From Rheinheimera sp. 1928-s (lineage in GTDB: Bacteria; Pseudomonadota; Gammaproteobacteria; Enterobacterales; Alteromonadaceae), in assembly GCF_029269265.1 (NCBI RefSeq), contig NZ_JARIXP010000003.1:436641-500640 (forward strand): a DNA stretch of 64,000 nt. Reading direction: 5' to 3'. Below are positions 62,733 to 64,000 of the stretch, in pieces. Under the pieces are notes generated by a model. That model was not told where the DNA came from and made no database searches. It saw only the letters and a list, made by a program, of their open reading frames with translations. Within the stretch, counting starts at the first letter, position 1; each line of letters begins with the position of its first letter. Position numbers and translations under genes: made by a program.

Positions 62733-64000
62733 ATGCAGACCACTCAATCCGACTTGGTAGCAGCAAAAATTTTACTCGTTGATGATCAGGCTTCATCTCT
62801 GATGTTGCTGCGCGAACTGCTACAAGGCATGGCGACTTTATACTTTGCAACCGATGGCGCTACAGCTTTGGAGCTGGCGCGTCAGCATCATCCTGAACTG
62901 ATCATACTGGATATCGAAATGCCAGGTATGGATGGCATTGCAGTATGCAGAGCTTTAAAAGCAGACCCAGCAACCCGTGATATTGCCATTGTATTTATTA
63001 CCTCCCATATAGATACAGAACACGAGTTATCCTCGTTATCCGAAGGCGGCATCGACTTCTTACGTAAACCTTTGCATGCGGCAACCAGCCGTATTCGCAT
63101 CAAAAATCTGCTGGATTTAAGCCGTTACAGCCGACAAGTTGAAGCAGAAAAAGAATGGCTGCGGGTGACGCTCTGCTCTATAGGTGACGCCGTCATCGCC
63201 ACAGACTTGAATGGAAAAATCAGCTTTATGAACCCCATAGCCGAACGAATGACAGGCTGGTTCGCTAAAGATGCCCTGAGTCGTCCTATAGAAGAAGTGA
63301 TGCAATTACGTGATGCCCATACACTGCAACCACATTGGAACCCGATTTATTTTGCGCTGAAAGAACAGCGTGTGGTGGCCATGGCTCTCAATTGCCAATT
63401 GGTATCACGTACAGGCCAGCTATTTCAGGTCGAAGACTCAGCTGCACCTATTATTGACCAAAATGGTCAGTGCCTCGGCAGCATAGTGGTATTTCATGAC
63501 GTCAGTGAAAGTACGGCGTTGGCGCTGAAAATGAGCCATCTGGCCAATCATGACCCTTTAACCAACTTACCCAACAGAGTGCTTTTATACGACCGTATCG
63601 AACAAGCCATTAAAAGAGCAGAGCAGTTGCATCACAAATCGGCCTTGTTACTGATCGATCTGGACCACTTTAAATACATCAACGACTCAATAGGCCACAA
63701 CCTCGGCGATTTGCTGATCAAACAAGCTTCTGAGCGGTTACTGTCAATTTGTGGTACAGGCACTACGCTGGCCCGTTTAGGCGGAGATGAATTTGTGCTG
63801 GTGTTACCCGAACTTTGGTCTATCGACGAAGTGGGTTTGTTCAGCAGTCAGGTGCATAGCCAGTTCCAGCAGCCTTTTGTATTGGAACACAAAAAGTACC
63901 AGATAGCCGTCAGTATTGGCGTCAGTATTTATCCGGACGATGCCCAAACCATAGAAATGTTTATGCGCCATGCCGATGTCGCCATGTTTAAAGCAAAATC
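62733..64000 (+). CDS. Response regulator with PAS and GGDEF domains (cut by window end)
   Basis: The reading frame starts at ATG 62733 with GGGAAG upstream and stays open to the window edge (422 complete codons). It encodes an N-terminal receiver (LLVDDQASS, phospho-accepting Asp60 in IILDIEMPGMDG, FLRKP), a linker and PAS domain (about residues 140-260) and a diguanylate-cyclase domain with DHFKYINDSIGHNLGD and the intact active-site GGDEF at residues 350-354. It synthesises cyclic-di-GMP if active. The RxxD inhibitory site expected just before GGDEF is missing. An EAL domain may follow beyond the window. It is divergent from the HPt/hybrid-kinase operon, so it may be the output of the phosphorelay. 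Confidence 0.92.
   Translation, partial: MQTTQSDLVAAKILLVDDQASSLMLLRELLQGMATLYFATDGATALELARQHHPELIILDIEMPGMDGIAVCRALKADPATRDIAIVFITSHIDTEHELSSLSEGGIDFLRKPLHAATSRIRIKNLLDLSRYSRQVEAEKEWLRVTLCSIGDAVIATDLNGKISFMNPIAERMTGWFAKDALSRPIEEVMQLRDAHTLQPHWNPIYFALKEQRVVAMALNCQLVSRTGQLFQVEDSAAPIIDQNGQCLGSIVVFHDVSESTALALKMSHLANHDPLTNLPNRVLLYDRIEQAIKRAEQLHHKSALLLIDLDHFKYINDSIGHNLGDLLIKQASERLLSICGTGTTLARLGGDEFVLVLPELWSIDEVGLFSSQVHSQFQQPFVLEHKKYQIAVSIGVSIYPDDAQTIEMFMRHADVAMFKAK

Noticed and set aside
1-64000. CRISPR arrays, tRNA or rRNA genes, insertion sequences and prophage genes
   Set aside because: I looked for regular repeats, cloverleaf-like tracts and transposase, integrase or phage structural genes and saw none.

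Overview
The window looks like a chromosome segment of a free-living, heterotrophic gammaproteobacterium close to Rheinheimera or other Alteromonadales-type marine and freshwater bacteria. This is an inference from gene content: three large TonB-dependent receptors, SapC / JmjC-cupin / tryptophan-halogenase genes beside a sugar receptor, an FHS glucose transporter, a CHASE-PAS hybrid kinase, and the absence of phage, IS, CRISPR, rRNA or tRNA genes that I can recognise.

Region 1 (1-21605) is a catabolic island. A plus-strand operon (1-4785) carries two aldehyde dehydrogenases, an alpha/beta hydrolase, an isochorismatase-fold amidohydrolase and a class A FAD monooxygenase. A divergent pair of operons follows. 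The minus side (8754 to 5057) has a second isochorismatase-fold amidohydrolase, two PuuE-type cyclic-amide hydrolases and a D-2-hydroxyacid dehydrogenase. The plus side (8996-11931) has an unknown beta-rich protein, a flavin reductase, a membrane protein and a GST. Then come a TonB-dependent receptor, a LysR regulator, a bicupin protein, and a module of an HMG-CoA-lyase-like enzyme, LeuC/LeuD-like hydro-lyase subunits and a CaiB-type CoA-transferase. The enzyme set suggests import of an aromatic or N-heterocyclic compound, flavin-dependent oxidation, opening of cyclic amides, removal of ammonia, and CoA-dependent cleavage of a methylmalate-like acid. The substrate is unknown. A 16-bp near-palindrome, GRTATANNATTATATY, occurs in three key promoters of this island and is the best candidate LysR operator.

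Region 2 (22009-32560) holds a DUF1840 protein, an Ig-like-domain lipoprotein, a CpxRA-type two-component pair, a secreted SMP-30 lactonase-like protein, and an iron-uptake unit. In that unit a TonB receptor is divergent from a PepSY/DUF2271/DUF4198 operon, and a recognisable Fur box lies between them.

Region 3 (32613-48083) is a beta-glucan or beta-glucoside utilisation locus. It contains a LacI regulator, a GPH transporter, a GH1 beta-glucosidase, a TonB receptor with a downstream SapC / JmjC-cupin / Trp-halogenase / DUF6445 cassette, a GH3 exo-glucosidase lipoprotein and an FHS hexose transporter. Three copies of a LacI-type operator, TGWAANCGNTTWCA, link the GH1 and the TonB/GH3 promoters.

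Region 4 (48151-64000) carries an MdtABC-like RND efflux operon, a SnoaL-like protein with a WYL regulator, and a phosphorelay operon (HPt protein, hybrid histidine kinase, single-domain response regulator). Divergent from that is a REC-PAS-GGDEF protein that is cut by the window edge.
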